A stretch of 50,467 bases of DNA from Granulosicoccus sp964435305 (lineage in GTDB: Bacteria > Pseudomonadota > Gammaproteobacteria > Granulosicoccales > Granulosicoccaceae): assembly GCA_964435305.1 (NCBI GenBank), contig CAYSZH010000014.1, positions 1 to 50,467 of the forward strand, in the 5' to 3' direction. Position 1 is the stretch's first letter, and the number at the start of each line of letters is the position of its first letter. A model generated the notes under the pieces. It worked only from the letters and a program-made list of their open reading frames with translations, did no database searches and was not told the origin of the DNA. Shown here in pieces: positions 1 to 8,013 of this stretch. The position numbers and the translations under genes were made by a program.

Positions 1-79
1 CACCCCAGATGGGTAGCTGATGGCGGTAAACCCGCAATTGTATCCAAAAATAGGGCCATGCGGTGAGATCAGTTCGAAT

Positions 80-613
80 ATGAGTAATGATTCCATTCCA
101 GATCCAGATCAACCCATTTCTCAAATTGGGCGCTGGATGTTTATCGCCCTTTGGCTTCTGGTACTCGGCTTCGGCACCTGGTTTGCGCACCTGTATCTCG
201 AGAAGCGTGCAAGAGGGCAAATTCCAACTAACATTACTGGTACCGATGGTCGCCGCAGTGTTCTGTTGGAGGGCGATCGACGAGGGCATTACGTTGTGGC
301 CGGTGAGGTTAATGGACACGAAGTCACGTTTTTGGTGGATACGGGTGCATCCGGTGTGAGCATTCCTCAAAATGTCGCGGATAAACTGGGTTTGAACCGA
401 GGCCTGCGCTACCCGGTCAACACGGCAAATGGCACTATAGATGTATTCCAGACCCGGCTGAACTGGCTTTCGATAGGTGATGTGAGTCGAGAAAACGTGG
501 ATGCCAGCATCAATCCATCGATGGATGGCGAGGTCGCATTGCTTGGAATGACGTTTTTGCGACACTTTGAGCTCGTGCAAAGAGGCAACGCATTAACCAT
601 TCGGGAACCTTAA
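80..613 (+). CDS. Membrane-anchored retropepsin-like aspartic protease (TIGR02281-like)
   Basis: Probable clan AA (retroviral-type) aspartic protease held in the inner membrane with its catalytic domain in the periplasm. From the ATG at 80 there is a short polar N-terminus, one hydrophobic segment (about residues 18-38), a linker, and a domain with the catalytic DTGAS motif (about residues 87-91). A second family signature, LLGMTFL, lies near the C-terminus. An upstream start at 20 is possible, but its extra 20 residues look non-coding, so I prefer 80. One DTG motif per chain means the active form should be a dimer. Substrate unknown. It precedes the ATP-grasp genes by about 150 bases, so a functional link is speculative. 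Confidence 0.75.
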   Translation: MSNDSIPDPDQPISQIGRWMFIALWLLVLGFGTWFAHLYLEKRARGQIPTNITGTDGRRSVLLEGDRRGHYVVAGEVNGHEVTFLVDTGASGVSIPQNVADKLGLNRGLRYPVNTANGTIDVFQTRLNWLSIGDVSRENVDASINPSMDGEVALLGMTFLRHFELVQRGNALTIREP

Positions 614-763
614 ATCTCAAAACCAGTCTATAAATTGTGTAGTTGTAACAATATTTAGGTAGTCTGTGGCTGTTCGCTAGCTAGCGTCAAACACCAATAC
701 CATTGTAAAATCAGGACATTGAGGCTTTCGGGCAACGAATGCAGGATTCATAGCAGCTCTACC

Positions 764-1627
764 ATGCACATCACTTTACTAATCATAATTACCTACATTG
801 CCTGCTGTTTTCGATTGGGTACTGTGCCTTGGAAATTTTTTCAGCTCAATGCTCGCTATTTTTCCAAAGAACTGGGTATTTTCTCCAAACTGGCAATCGA
901 TAAGCTAATCCCTGAACGGTGGCGGCTAGGCCAGGTCAGCGACACACCAGATTACCAACCTCCCCGCTACCCGGTGTTTCTCAAGCCCGAATGGGGCCAA
1001 AATGCCCATGGCATCCATCGAGCCGATAATTTCAACGAGCTCCAGGCACTCAGAGAAAAGCTCATCTCGCAAGAGCAACCGCAAAAATACATTGTTCAAG
1101 AAGCGGCCCCGGGTGCACGCGAATTCGAAATCTTCAGCATTGACATCAATGGTGATTCGGGTGAGCACAATGTGCTTACTGTGACAGAAGCGGTTAACCA
1201 GACCGAGAGCTATCCAATCAATAGCAAGTACAACAACAACACACGTTATGTGGATGTTACCCAGCAATTTAATGCAGATAAAAAGGCTGTGCTGGCAGGT
1301 TTCCTGAATCAAATCGGCACATTCGCCATTTCTCGTATGAGTGTGCGCGCCGACGATCATCAGCAGCTGCTTGCAGGTAACTTTCATGTCATCGAAGTCA
1401 ACTTGTTTTTACCTATGCCAATCAACCTGCTCGACAGCAGTTACAGTTGGTCAACGCGGTTAAAATTTATAGGCCAATCTATGATGAGCCTGGCAAGAGC
1501 GACAAAGGCCATGAAAAAGCCAATTGAACGGCCACCTGCAATCTTCACCCGCATGATGTTGTATGGTCATAAGAAACGCTTCTCATCCAACACACAAAAA
1601 TTTGATCCGCGGCGCACCCTGTCGTGA
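764..1627 (+). CDS. ATP-grasp family protein (first of a tandem pair)
   Basis: ATP-grasp-like carboxylate-amine/thiol ligase of unknown substrate. The N-terminus is hydrophobic (residues 1-15) and may touch the membrane. The central part carries the ATP-grasp pattern FLKPEWGQNAHGI (lysine strand plus glycine loop). Towards the end is VIEVNLFLPMPINLLD, corresponding to the metal-binding E-x-N strand. The reading frame extends to a TTG at 719, but the AGGA upstream of it is too close, so the ATG at 764 is the more likely start, without a clear ribosome site. The stop overlaps the GTG of the next ATP-grasp gene, which indicates translational coupling. Family assignment is by motif; the product is not recognised. 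Confidence 0.65.
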   Translation: MHITLLIIITYIACCFRLGTVPWKFFQLNARYFSKELGIFSKLAIDKLIPERWRLGQVSDTPDYQPPRYPVFLKPEWGQNAHGIHRADNFNELQALREKLISQEQPQKYIVQEAAPGAREFEIFSIDINGDSGEHNVLTVTEAVNQTESYPINSKYNNNTRYVDVTQQFNADKKAVLAGFLNQIGTFAISRMSVRADDHQQLLAGNFHVIEVNLFLPMPINLLDSSYSWSTRLKFIGQSMMSLARATKAMKKPIERPPAIFTRMMLYGHKKRFSSNTQKFDPRRTLS

Positions 1628-2532
1628 AAAAAATCAAAGCGCTGATCTACGCCTGGATCAGCAAGAAGTACATGGCTGGTTGCAGCAACTACAACTCGCT
1701 CGCCGTAAGACGTGGTAGCCGTTCAAAAGCTCAGGCTCGTGAGATGTTTGCCAAGCATGATGTGCCTCATGCACACGGCACAATCTTTATTAATCCATTT
1801 AAAGCGCAACGCTTTGCCAAAGAGCACGGTTACCCGCTGTGCATCAAACCCAATGTCAGCGGCTTTTCTCGCGGTAGCCACTTTCCCATAAATAACGCCA
1901 AAGATCTTTGGAAAGCGGCTTTATTGGTCAAAGTCTGGTGGCCTAGCAGTGTCATAGAACAGTACCTGCTTGGCGCTAATTATCGCGTGCTGGCAACACA
2001 GGACGAATTAGTCTCGGTTATTCGCCGGTACCCTCCTTTTGTGGATGGGAATGGCGAACACAGTATCAGCCGTCTCATCGATGATGAAAACACGGTGCGT
2101 GAGCAAATGAAGCTCCACCCAACGATTTACCCCATTAAAAAATCGCCTGCGATCAAAAGCTACCTTGCCAAACAGGCACTGGATTTTGATTCAGTTCCCG
2201 CAGAAAACGAGCGCATCTATCTTTTTAATCGAGTGGCCTTGGCGCCAGGTGGCATTGTTGAAACAATCGATCAAAACACCATTCCAGAAGCCAATAAAGC
2301 CTTGTTTAATTCTGTTGTTAAACACTTTGGTGCCAGCCTCTTTGGCATCGATGTCATTTTAGAAAAAGGTATTCACATCGACTACCGTGAGCAGAAGTGC
2401 ATTTTCCTTGAAGTTAATTCACGCCCATACACTCGCATGCACGAGAAGCCGCGTTTTGGACAACTCGATGACCTTGAAAGCTTTTACACCGAGATGGACA
2501 ATAAAGCTGTCGCCGACACCAATACGTTTTAA
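1624..2532 (+). CDS. ATP-grasp family protein, cyanophycin-synthetase-like (second of pair)
   Basis: ATP-grasp ligase resembling the ATP-grasp domain of cyanophycin synthetase and GshF-type enzymes, which form amide bonds from acyl-phosphates. Visible are the lysine strand PLCIKPNVSGFSRG, the segment VDGNGEHSISRLIDDEN typical of cyanophycin-synthetase relatives, and the C-terminal CIFLEVNSRPYTRMHE metal-binding strand. At 302 residues it is a stand-alone ATP-grasp domain, without the Mur ligase half of cyanophycin synthetase. It starts at a GTG that overlaps the stop of the preceding ATP-grasp gene and is followed 27 bases later by a transporter gene, so the three probably form one operon. 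Substrates cannot be read from the sequence. Confidence 0.72.
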   Translation: MKKIKALIYAWISKKYMAGCSNYNSLAVRRGSRSKAQAREMFAKHDVPHAHGTIFINPFKAQRFAKEHGYPLCIKPNVSGFSRGSHFPINNAKDLWKAALLVKVWWPSSVIEQYLLGANYRVLATQDELVSVIRRYPPFVDGNGEHSISRLIDDENTVREQMKLHPTIYPIKKSPAIKSYLAKQALDFDSVPAENERIYLFNRVALAPGGIVETIDQNTIPEANKALFNSVVKHFGASLFGIDVILEKGIHIDYREQKCIFLEVNSRPYTRMHEKPRFGQLDDLESFYTEMDNKAVADTNTF

Positions 2533-2559
2533 ACTCTAGTTTTAAATAGCCGCACGCCT

Positions 2560-3735
2560 GTGAAAAAGCAAAGCCCGCCAATGCGGTTTTATCAGTTTCT
2601 CGGATGCCACTCCCTACTCATCGGGCTACTGCCCTTTTATCTACCCGTCTTTCTCTGGGGCAATGGCCACGGACTCGCACAAATTTGTTTACTCATTGGT
2701 GTATCAGGATTAAGTTTTTGTGCCGCACTGAAATTTTGGCAACCGCTCTCTACACGCCGGTCCACCGCCTGGCTTTTCAGTCTCACTTTTGGGCTGGAGT
2801 GTTTACTCGTTGCGATCGCGATAACTCAATTTCAAAACACACCTTATTTGATTGCGCTTGGTATATGCAACGGTGTTTACAACGCGTTTTTCTGGACCAC
2901 GCAACGTACGCTTTTTCTGCAAATTCTTGGTGGTAACGACAGCGGCCGGCAGTACGGTAATTTTCAAATTTTCGTTAGCGTTTTTTTGAAACTGGGTATC
3001 TTGGTCGGTGGTTGGCTATTGGCAAGAGATGGTGCGCTTGCGCTGTTGCTAATTTCCGCCCTGCTGGGGCTAATCGCCACATTCTGGTTTTATCGATTCG
3101 ACAACAGCGTGCCACTGCACAGTAATGAGCCGATATCGTTAAAGCAATCGCTGATGTTTAAGGATAAGCACAATTCACGTGCCATTTTTGTCGCAGACGG
3201 TTTTTTCCTGTTTTTGGAAAGCCACGTCTGGTCATTAAGTTTATTTATTATTGCTGAAGAAGACTATGCCCGTTTTGGCGTGGTTGTCGTTGTGTTGGCA
3301 GTGGTGTTTGGACTCCTTTTCTACGTACTCAAAAATACCATTGATCGTATCGCAGGACAATTTGTGTTTCGCTTAGCCGTGCTGTTATACGGAGCTTCAT
3401 GGCTACTACGTATCTTTGCGGACAACGGGCTACCAGCACAAATTCTGCTGATTTTATTGGTTTGTATCACCTTTTGCTCCTCGTTCTTTCGGCTTGCGTT
3501 TAACAAGCGATTTTTTGATATCGCCGGCACGCAACAAGGGGTGCGCTATTTGCTAATTAAAAGCTATATCACCCAATTTTGGTTGGGAATCGGGTTTTTA
3601 TTGCTTGCGGCTGTACTGTGGGGCAGCAATATAAGCGATACTCTGGTTTTTACGCTGATGTACGTATCAGCATCTATACTCTCACTAATCTACCTTGGAT
3701 ACAGGTTGCGGGTTGGACCTAAAGACGCAATGTAA
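2560..3735 (+). CDS. MFS-like multi-pass membrane transporter
   Basis: Integral membrane protein of 391 residues with about ten to twelve hydrophobic helices and short charged loops, most like a major facilitator superfamily permease. The loop around LGGNDSGRQYGNFQIF recalls the cytoplasmic loop after helix 4 in drug and sugar exporters. The start is GTG at 2560; an ATG seven codons later (2581) is an alternative. It directly follows the two ATP-grasp genes, so it may export or import the compound they make. The specific subfamily and substrate are not recognisable. AMP nucleosidase starts 30 bases downstream and may or may not be in the same transcript. Confidence 0.62.
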   Translation: MKKQSPPMRFYQFLGCHSLLIGLLPFYLPVFLWGNGHGLAQICLLIGVSGLSFCAALKFWQPLSTRRSTAWLFSLTFGLECLLVAIAITQFQNTPYLIALGICNGVYNAFFWTTQRTLFLQILGGNDSGRQYGNFQIFVSVFLKLGILVGGWLLARDGALALLLISALLGLIATFWFYRFDNSVPLHSNEPISLKQSLMFKDKHNSRAIFVADGFFLFLESHVWSLSLFIIAEEDYARFGVVVVVLAVVFGLLFYVLKNTIDRIAGQFVFRLAVLLYGASWLLRIFADNGLPAQILLILLVCITFCSSFFRLAFNKRFFDIAGTQQGVRYLLIKSYITQFWLGIGFLLLAAVLWGSNISDTLVFTLMYVSASILSLIYLGYRLRVGPKDAM

Positions 3736-3765
3736 AACACGCCAGCTCCTACAGGACGTTTAACT

Positions 3766-5241
3766 ATGGATACACCGCTCTCCTCCCCACCGGCGTTTAA
3801 AGCAAAAACTTTTACAGACCCGCAACAGGCGGTTGAGCGGCTGATAGAAATTTACGATCGTAATACCCGGTTTTTGCGCAGCGCCTTTGAAGACTATCTG
3901 GCTGGTAAACTCCAAAGTGGTAAGTATCGCGCCTGTTATCCCGAAATTCGCTTTAAAACGACAAGTTACGCTCGTGTAGATTCGCGTTTATCCTATGGGC
4001 ATGTTGATCAGCCCGGCACCTACTCCACCACGATCACTCAACCTGTTTTGTTCAAGGGCTATTTACGTCATCAGTTGGATTTGCTTATTAACAATCATGA
4101 TTTGCCGGTAGACATAATCGAATCTGATATTTCTATTCCCTTGCACTTTGCGCTTATCTCAGGTGCGACAATTGAATCAGATGACACCGGAGAATTAAGC
4201 GCAGGACTGCGCGATGCGTTTGACGTACCCGACATTGCACATGTTAATGATTACATCGTTAACGGTACGTTTGAACCCGAAGGGGATACTCCCATTCCTT
4301 TATCGCCGTTTCCAGCGCAGCGGGTCGACTATTCCCTACACCGACTGGTGCACTACTCAGCGACGGATCCTGGACATTTTCAAAACTACGTGCTGTTCAC
4401 AAACTATCAATTCTATATTGATGAGTTCTGCGAGATGGCCTCATCCATGATGGCCAGTGGTGATAGCGATTACACCGCTTTTGTTGAGCCAGGTAATATC
4501 ATCACGTACTCAGGTGAGCAAACACAACACGGCGAGTCACTATCAAAACAGCCTCAAATGCCGGCTTACCATTTAGTTGCACCCAAAGGTCGTGGTATTA
4601 CCATGATCAATATCGGTGTGGGGCCGTCCAATGCAAAAACCATTACCGATCACGTTGCCGTGCTGCGTCCACATGCCTGGCTCATGTTGGGCCATTGTGC
4701 TGGTTTAAGAAGCTCACAGGCGTTAGGCGATTATGTGCTGGCACATGCTTATGTGCGAGAAGACAAAGTGCTCGACAACGATATACCTGTGTGGGTGCCC
4801 GTCCCTGCCTTAGCCGAGATACAGCAAGCGCTGGAAAGCGCCGTAGCCGAAGTCACTGGCCTCGAAGGTTTCGATCTTAAACGTATTATGCGAACTGGCA
4901 CCGTGGCATCGGTTGACAACCGAAACTGGGAGTTGCAGGATCAACGCGAACCGGTGCGGCGCTTATCGCAATCTCGGGCAATTGCCCTGGATATGGAATC
5001 AGCCACCATTGCTGCAAACGGTTTTCGCTTGCGAGTACCTTACGGCACGCTACTTTGTGTATCGGATAAACCCTTGCAGGGTGAACTTAAACTACCAGGC
5101 ATGGCGAGCAAGTTCTACCAGGAGCAGGTTGCACAACATTTACAAATTGGCATGCTCGCTTTAAACAAACTCGCGGCAATGGGCCCCGAGCGATTGCATT
5201 CACGTAAGCTGCGCAGCTTTTTTGAAACGGCTTTTCAGTGA
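3766..5241 (+). CDS. amn: AMP nucleosidase
   Basis: Hydrolyses AMP to adenine and ribose 5-phosphate in the cytoplasm, which sets adenylate pools and purine salvage. The length (491 residues) matches the family (E. coli Amn is 484). The N-terminal half is the AMP-nucleosidase-specific domain (YARVDSRLSYGHVDQPGTYS). The C-terminal half is a nucleoside-phosphorylase fold with VGPSNAKTITDHVAVLRP, GHCAGLRSSQALGDYVLAHA and the acidic active-site region ALDMESATIAANGFR. A modest AGGA ribosome site lies upstream of the ATG. The next gene converges from the other strand with two bases between the stops, so any terminator must lie within coding sequence. Confidence 0.93.
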   Translation: MDTPLSSPPAFKAKTFTDPQQAVERLIEIYDRNTRFLRSAFEDYLAGKLQSGKYRACYPEIRFKTTSYARVDSRLSYGHVDQPGTYSTTITQPVLFKGYLRHQLDLLINNHDLPVDIIESDISIPLHFALISGATIESDDTGELSAGLRDAFDVPDIAHVNDYIVNGTFEPEGDTPIPLSPFPAQRVDYSLHRLVHYSATDPGHFQNYVLFTNYQFYIDEFCEMASSMMASGDSDYTAFVEPGNIITYSGEQTQHGESLSKQPQMPAYHLVAPKGRGITMINIGVGPSNAKTITDHVAVLRPHAWLMLGHCAGLRSSQALGDYVLAHAYVREDKVLDNDIPVWVPVPALAEIQQALESAVAEVTGLEGFDLKRIMRTGTVASVDNRNWELQDQREPVRRLSQSRAIALDMESATIAANGFRLRVPYGTLLCVSDKPLQGELKLPGMASKFYQEQVAQHLQIGMLALNKLAAMGPERLHSRKLRSFFETAFQ

Positions 5242-5243
5242 AA

Positions 5244-6401
5244 TCAAATTGGTAGCAGTCGATCAGTTAATGCAAGGAATACCGCATCGACGAAAGAGCG
5301 CCCCAGAGCATCGCAACGATCAGGCGACCAACCGAGTTCTTTATCAGGTCGCTCAGCATTGTCTTTGAACGGCATTTCCAGTGTGTACGCTGGGCACTCA
5401 AAATACTCAGCAACACTGTTGCTACAAAAACTCAAATTTGCGCTATTGGGTGAATTTTTAGGGTAACCATAGACGGTTTGAAAATCCGGGTTGATCGCAG
5501 CCAGAGTTTCTTTAAACGCGTTGAGTTGTTGATCGCGCTGTTGGTTCCAGTTAGAGACACCTTCGGTACCTGCGATAAAGTTATAGGGTAATGCCTCATC
5601 GCCATGAACATCGATGCACAGGCTCACACCGGTTTCACGCATGCGCTGACGCACCAAAAACACTTCAGGGCTACGCTCCATTGACGGCTTGGCCCATTCA
5701 CGATTTAAATTAGCACCACAGGCGTTTGTTCTGAGATGACCTCTAAAAGAGCCATCCGGGTTCATATTAGGTACCACATGAATATCCGCTATTTCGCGTA
5801 GCGCGCACGCCGTCGCATCCGACTCATCAAGCAAACGATTCAACCAGCCTTCCATCCACCAACTGGCCATGGTTTCACCTGGGTGTTGCCTGCCAATACA
5901 CCAAAGCTGTAATTTTTCCTGCGCTTTTCGATTTTCATTGAGCGCTTGCAAACACAGATAATCAAGATCCCGACCATCGAGTGTCTGACCCAGTACTTCC
6001 AAGCTCACTCCAGGCTCCATCGTGCACTCGGCCAAAAAAGCCTGATGTCGATCTAGAGAATAAGGTGCGAAATAGGCAAAATAGACTGAGTCTGTTGTTG
6101 GCGTGATCGACCAGCTGAGAGATGCCTGATCAAAGCATGCCGGTGTTCTATACCAATGCTTCAAATCTTCGGACGTGGCCACGTCATAATTTTCCCAACC
6201 TTTCGGGTACGTGGTGGACCCGGCGTTCACGATCGATAAGTTGCAACGAACCCCTTTTGCACCCGAGAGCCTAAAGTGAAACCACTGCAAAAACTCGCTA
6301 TGCACATCAGGCTTTATAGAAAGGTCTATGTTGCCAGTATGATCTAAGGACTCGACAACAATGTTTCCACCGTCAAACAGGCTGTTGATTTGTATTGTCA
6401 T
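5244..6401 (-). CDS. M14 family zinc carboxypeptidase, cytosolic CCP/AGBL-like
   Basis: Metallocarboxypeptidase of the M14 cytosolic-carboxypeptidase-like group, expected to trim C-terminal residues or gamma-linked side chains from a protein or peptide. An N-terminal beta-rich domain typical of CCP enzymes (about residues 1-140) precedes the catalytic domain. Zinc ligands are visible as RQHPGE (H173, E176) and DVHGDE (H266). NPDG and RTNACGANLNREW are conserved substrate-pocket motifs, and E342 in TLEMPFKD is the likely catalytic glutamate. There is no signal peptide, so it is cytoplasmic. Length (385) is normal for bacterial members. It stands alone, convergent with amn; the substrate is unknown. 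Confidence 0.85.
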   Translation of the reverse strand: MTIQINSLFDGGNIVVESLDHTGNIDLSIKPDVHSEFLQWFHFRLSGAKGVRCNLSIVNAGSTTYPKGWENYDVATSEDLKHWYRTPACFDQASLSWSITPTTDSVYFAYFAPYSLDRHQAFLAECTMEPGVSLEVLGQTLDGRDLDYLCLQALNENRKAQEKLQLWCIGRQHPGETMASWWMEGWLNRLLDESDATACALREIADIHVVPNMNPDGSFRGHLRTNACGANLNREWAKPSMERSPEVFLVRQRMRETGVSLCIDVHGDEALPYNFIAGTEGVSNWNQQRDQQLNAFKETLAAINPDFQTVYGYPKNSPNSANLSFCSNSVAEYFECPAYTLEMPFKDNAERPDKELGWSPDRCDALGRSFVDAVFLALTDRLLPI

Positions 6402-6472
6402 AGTGTATTAGCCAGACGTTCAGGTATCGCGATACTTGCTGATATTTTATTAAACTTTAAATACCAAAGGCA

Positions 6473-6503
6473 CAAAAAAAGCCGCCCTAAGGCGGCTTTT
6501 TTT
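6473..6503 (-). terminator. Rho-independent terminator (works on both strands)
   Basis: The GCCGCC / GGCGGC stem with a short CTAA loop is flanked by A-runs on the left and T-runs on the right, so it can end transcription either way. It sits just past the stop of the FAS1 lipoprotein gene on the minus strand, which is the transcript it most likely ends. Confidence 0.85.
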
Positions 6504-6547
6504 CGATAAACAGGGCTCTCAATCAGAGCCCTCATATCGTTTCAGAC

Positions 6548-7336
6548 CTAAGGTAATACACCATCAAGAATATGAACTATAGCTGTGCTACCAGTTGTAC
6601 TCATGAGATCTGTACCGATGATTTCAACACCACCGATCATTGCTGGATCAGTTGTCGCATCAGATCCACCTGTGATCATATACACAGTACCGTCATTCAT
6701 CGTTAACTCAGGAAGAGCAAGAAGCTGTTCAGCTGGAATAGAAACCACAGTGTGAATGTGTCGTTGGAACACATCATTGTTTAGCGCATCAGGAGTTACG
6801 CCGGCAGCTTCTAACGCCGCATCGCTAGGTAGGAAGACCGTCCAGTCAGCACTTCCATTGATAGAACCAGTAAAGCCCACAACACGCAGTGCCTCAAGTG
6901 CTACACGAGCCCGGTTATCCTGCCAAACTACATCAGTAGTCGAACCTGGGTTACGAGTCAGCTCACCACCGTCACCGTCACCACCACCAGTATCGCCACC
7001 GTCAGTCATACCAGCATCAGCTGCGCCTGCGTCCGCGGCACCTGCGTCAGCCATACCGGCATCAGCTGCACCTGCATCGGCTGCACCTGCATCTGCTGCA
7101 CCTGCGTCTGCTGCACCTGCGTCTGCTGCACCAGCATCGGCTGCACCTGCGTCAGCTGCACCTGCATCGGCCGCACCTGCGTCAGCTGCACCTGCATCGG
7201 CCGCACCTGCGTCAGCTGCACCCGCATCAGTCATACCAGTGTCAGCCATGTCAGTAGCATCGTCGTCGCTGCTTGAACAGCCAACAATTGCCAGACTCGC
7301 TGTAACCAGCGTTATTCCTATATACTTTTTGATCAT
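6548..7336 (-). CDS. Lipoprotein with Ala-Asp-Ala-Gly repeat spacer and FAS1 (fasciclin) domain
   Basis: Secreted, lipid-anchored surface protein. A signal peptide ends in the lipobox IVGC with the acylated cysteine at residue 20. Next come an acidic stretch, then 15 pentapeptide repeats of the form AADAG/MTDAG (about residues 35-109), a Gly/Asp linker, and one FAS1-like domain (about residues 125-262). The domain shows the conserved pattern WTVFLPSDAAL, a central RHIH and the C-terminal STAIVHILDGVL. FAS1 domains mediate adhesion, and the repeats look like a flexible stalk. A GAGGA ribosome site lies upstream of the ATG and a terminator follows the stop, so it is probably monocistronic. Long open frames antisense to the repeats are artefacts of composition. 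Confidence 0.85.
   Translation of the reverse strand: MIKKYIGITLVTASLAIVGCSSSDDDATDMADTGMTDAGAADAGAADAGAADAGAADAGAADAGAADAGAADAGAADAGAADAGAADAGAADAGMADAGAADAGAADAGMTDGGDTGGGDGDGGELTRNPGSTTDVVWQDNRARVALEALRVVGFTGSINGSADWTVFLPSDAALEAAGVTPDALNNDVFQRHIHTVVSIPAEQLLALPELTMNDGTVYMITGGSDATTDPAMIGGVEIIGTDLMSTTGSTAIVHILDGVLP
7010..7234 (-). repeat. 15-bp tandem repeat encoding AADAG units (15 copies)
   Basis: Fifteen in-frame 15-bp units inside the lipoprotein gene code for an Ala-Ala-Asp-Ala-Gly stalk with Met/Thr variants at the ends and near the third unit from the C-terminal side. Units differ mainly at third codon positions, so the copy number could change by slippage or recombination. Confidence 0.92.
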
Positions 7337-7889
7337 TCAGATATCCTCGTTAAAATTTTTTAAATATTGCAGAATGCTGGGCTTAAACCATTTAAACCGC
7401 GCAATTCTGACTAGTGGTACATGATCTAGAGATCGTTCTAACCTAACTTATTAACCTGCTAATCCGGGCCTTAGGTGTAAACCATTTGGCTCGATGAGTA
7501 TAAACACTAAGTTCCAGATCGAGAACACCCTTGGATCGTTGTGCAATGTTACTGATCACAGGGTATTTTTCAATGGGCCGGTTTGCATATGCGAAAAGCT
7601 ATTTGTAGTGCTTGTCACACATAGTGAATATATAGCTGATTTTAATGGTTATTTTGGTATTTTTATTATCTATTGCAAAAGAGCAACACGTGACTTGGTT
7701 ATCAATTGTTAATAAGCCTTCCACCGAAACTCGATTAGCGCGTTATATTGCCAAAAAACCCGTTCACCAAGACTGTGTCATAATTTTGGCCAACACAACG
7801 GGAATAATTCCGCTTTGACCTTAAAAACAGATCAATTGGCTGGCAAGGCTACACTAGCCAACATTAATTTAAAGGATGTGGGGACGTAT

Positions 7890-7979
7890 TAAAAAAATCA
7901 GCCATCCTTGGCTGGAAGTAGCATCCCTGCCTCAATACCACTTGGAGGAGGTTTGGTTGAAAGCAGTTGCTTTCTGATG
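7890..7979 (-). ncRNA. Candidate trans-acting sRNA with anti-Shine-Dalgarno CCTCCTCC motif
   Basis: Read on the minus strand, a perfect TATAAT box (7991-7986) is followed at the expected distance by about 90 nt. These form a first hairpin (GAAAGCA, two-base loop, TGCTTTC; 7974-7959), an unpaired stretch containing ACCTCCTCC (around 7942-7951), and a second hairpin (CAGCCA, AGGA loop, TGGCTG; 7914-7899) that ends in seven T residues. No protein is encoded. The layout of hairpin, exposed CCUCC loop and Rho-independent terminator is that of sRNAs which mask ribosome binding sites, such as the CcsR RNAs of Rhodobacter. The -35 box is poor and expression is unproven. Confidence 0.42.
7891..7914 (-). 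terminator. Rho-independent terminator of the candidate sRNA
   Basis: Six-bp CAGCCA/TGGCTG stem with a 4-base loop followed on the minus strand by A and seven T residues. No minus-strand protein gene ends here, which is why a non-coding transcript is suspected. Confidence 0.6.
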
Positions 7980-7985
7980 TTGATT

Positions 7986-7991
7986 ATTATA
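7986..7991 (-). promoter_or_regulatory. Perfect -10 box for the candidate sRNA
   Basis: TATAAT on the minus strand, preceded by CTGGA (close to an extended -10). There is no good TTGACA-like hexamer 16-18 bases upstream, so an activator or another sigma factor may be needed if it is used. Confidence 0.4.
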
Positions 7992-8013
7992 TCCAGATGC
8001 CCTCTGCACACGT

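Larger units (their letters stand above)
7337..8013. other. Gene-poor intergenic region (677 bases)
   Basis: Lies between the divergently oriented FAS1 lipoprotein and tmcA genes. The left 550 bases are AT-rich and hold both genes' upstream regions; a 72-codon frame at 7494-7712 has no ribosome site and no recognisable product. The right part (about 7890-7991) contains a minus-strand -10 box, two hairpins, a C/U-rich stretch and a terminator, described separately as a candidate sRNA. I see no other gene. Confidence 0.6.

Noticed and set aside
7010..7234. Regular 15-bp repeat array resembling a CRISPR at first glance
   Set aside because: Repeats are contiguous without spacers and code for AADAG in frame.
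6756..7424. 222-residue Ala/Pro/Ser-rich plus-strand frame
   Set aside because: Antisense shadow of the AADAG-repeat lipoprotein gene. The repeat composition keeps several frames open; no ribosome site.
7494..7712. 72-codon plus-strand frame in the large intergenic region
   Set aside because: No ribosome site, no recognisable protein features, AT-rich sequence.
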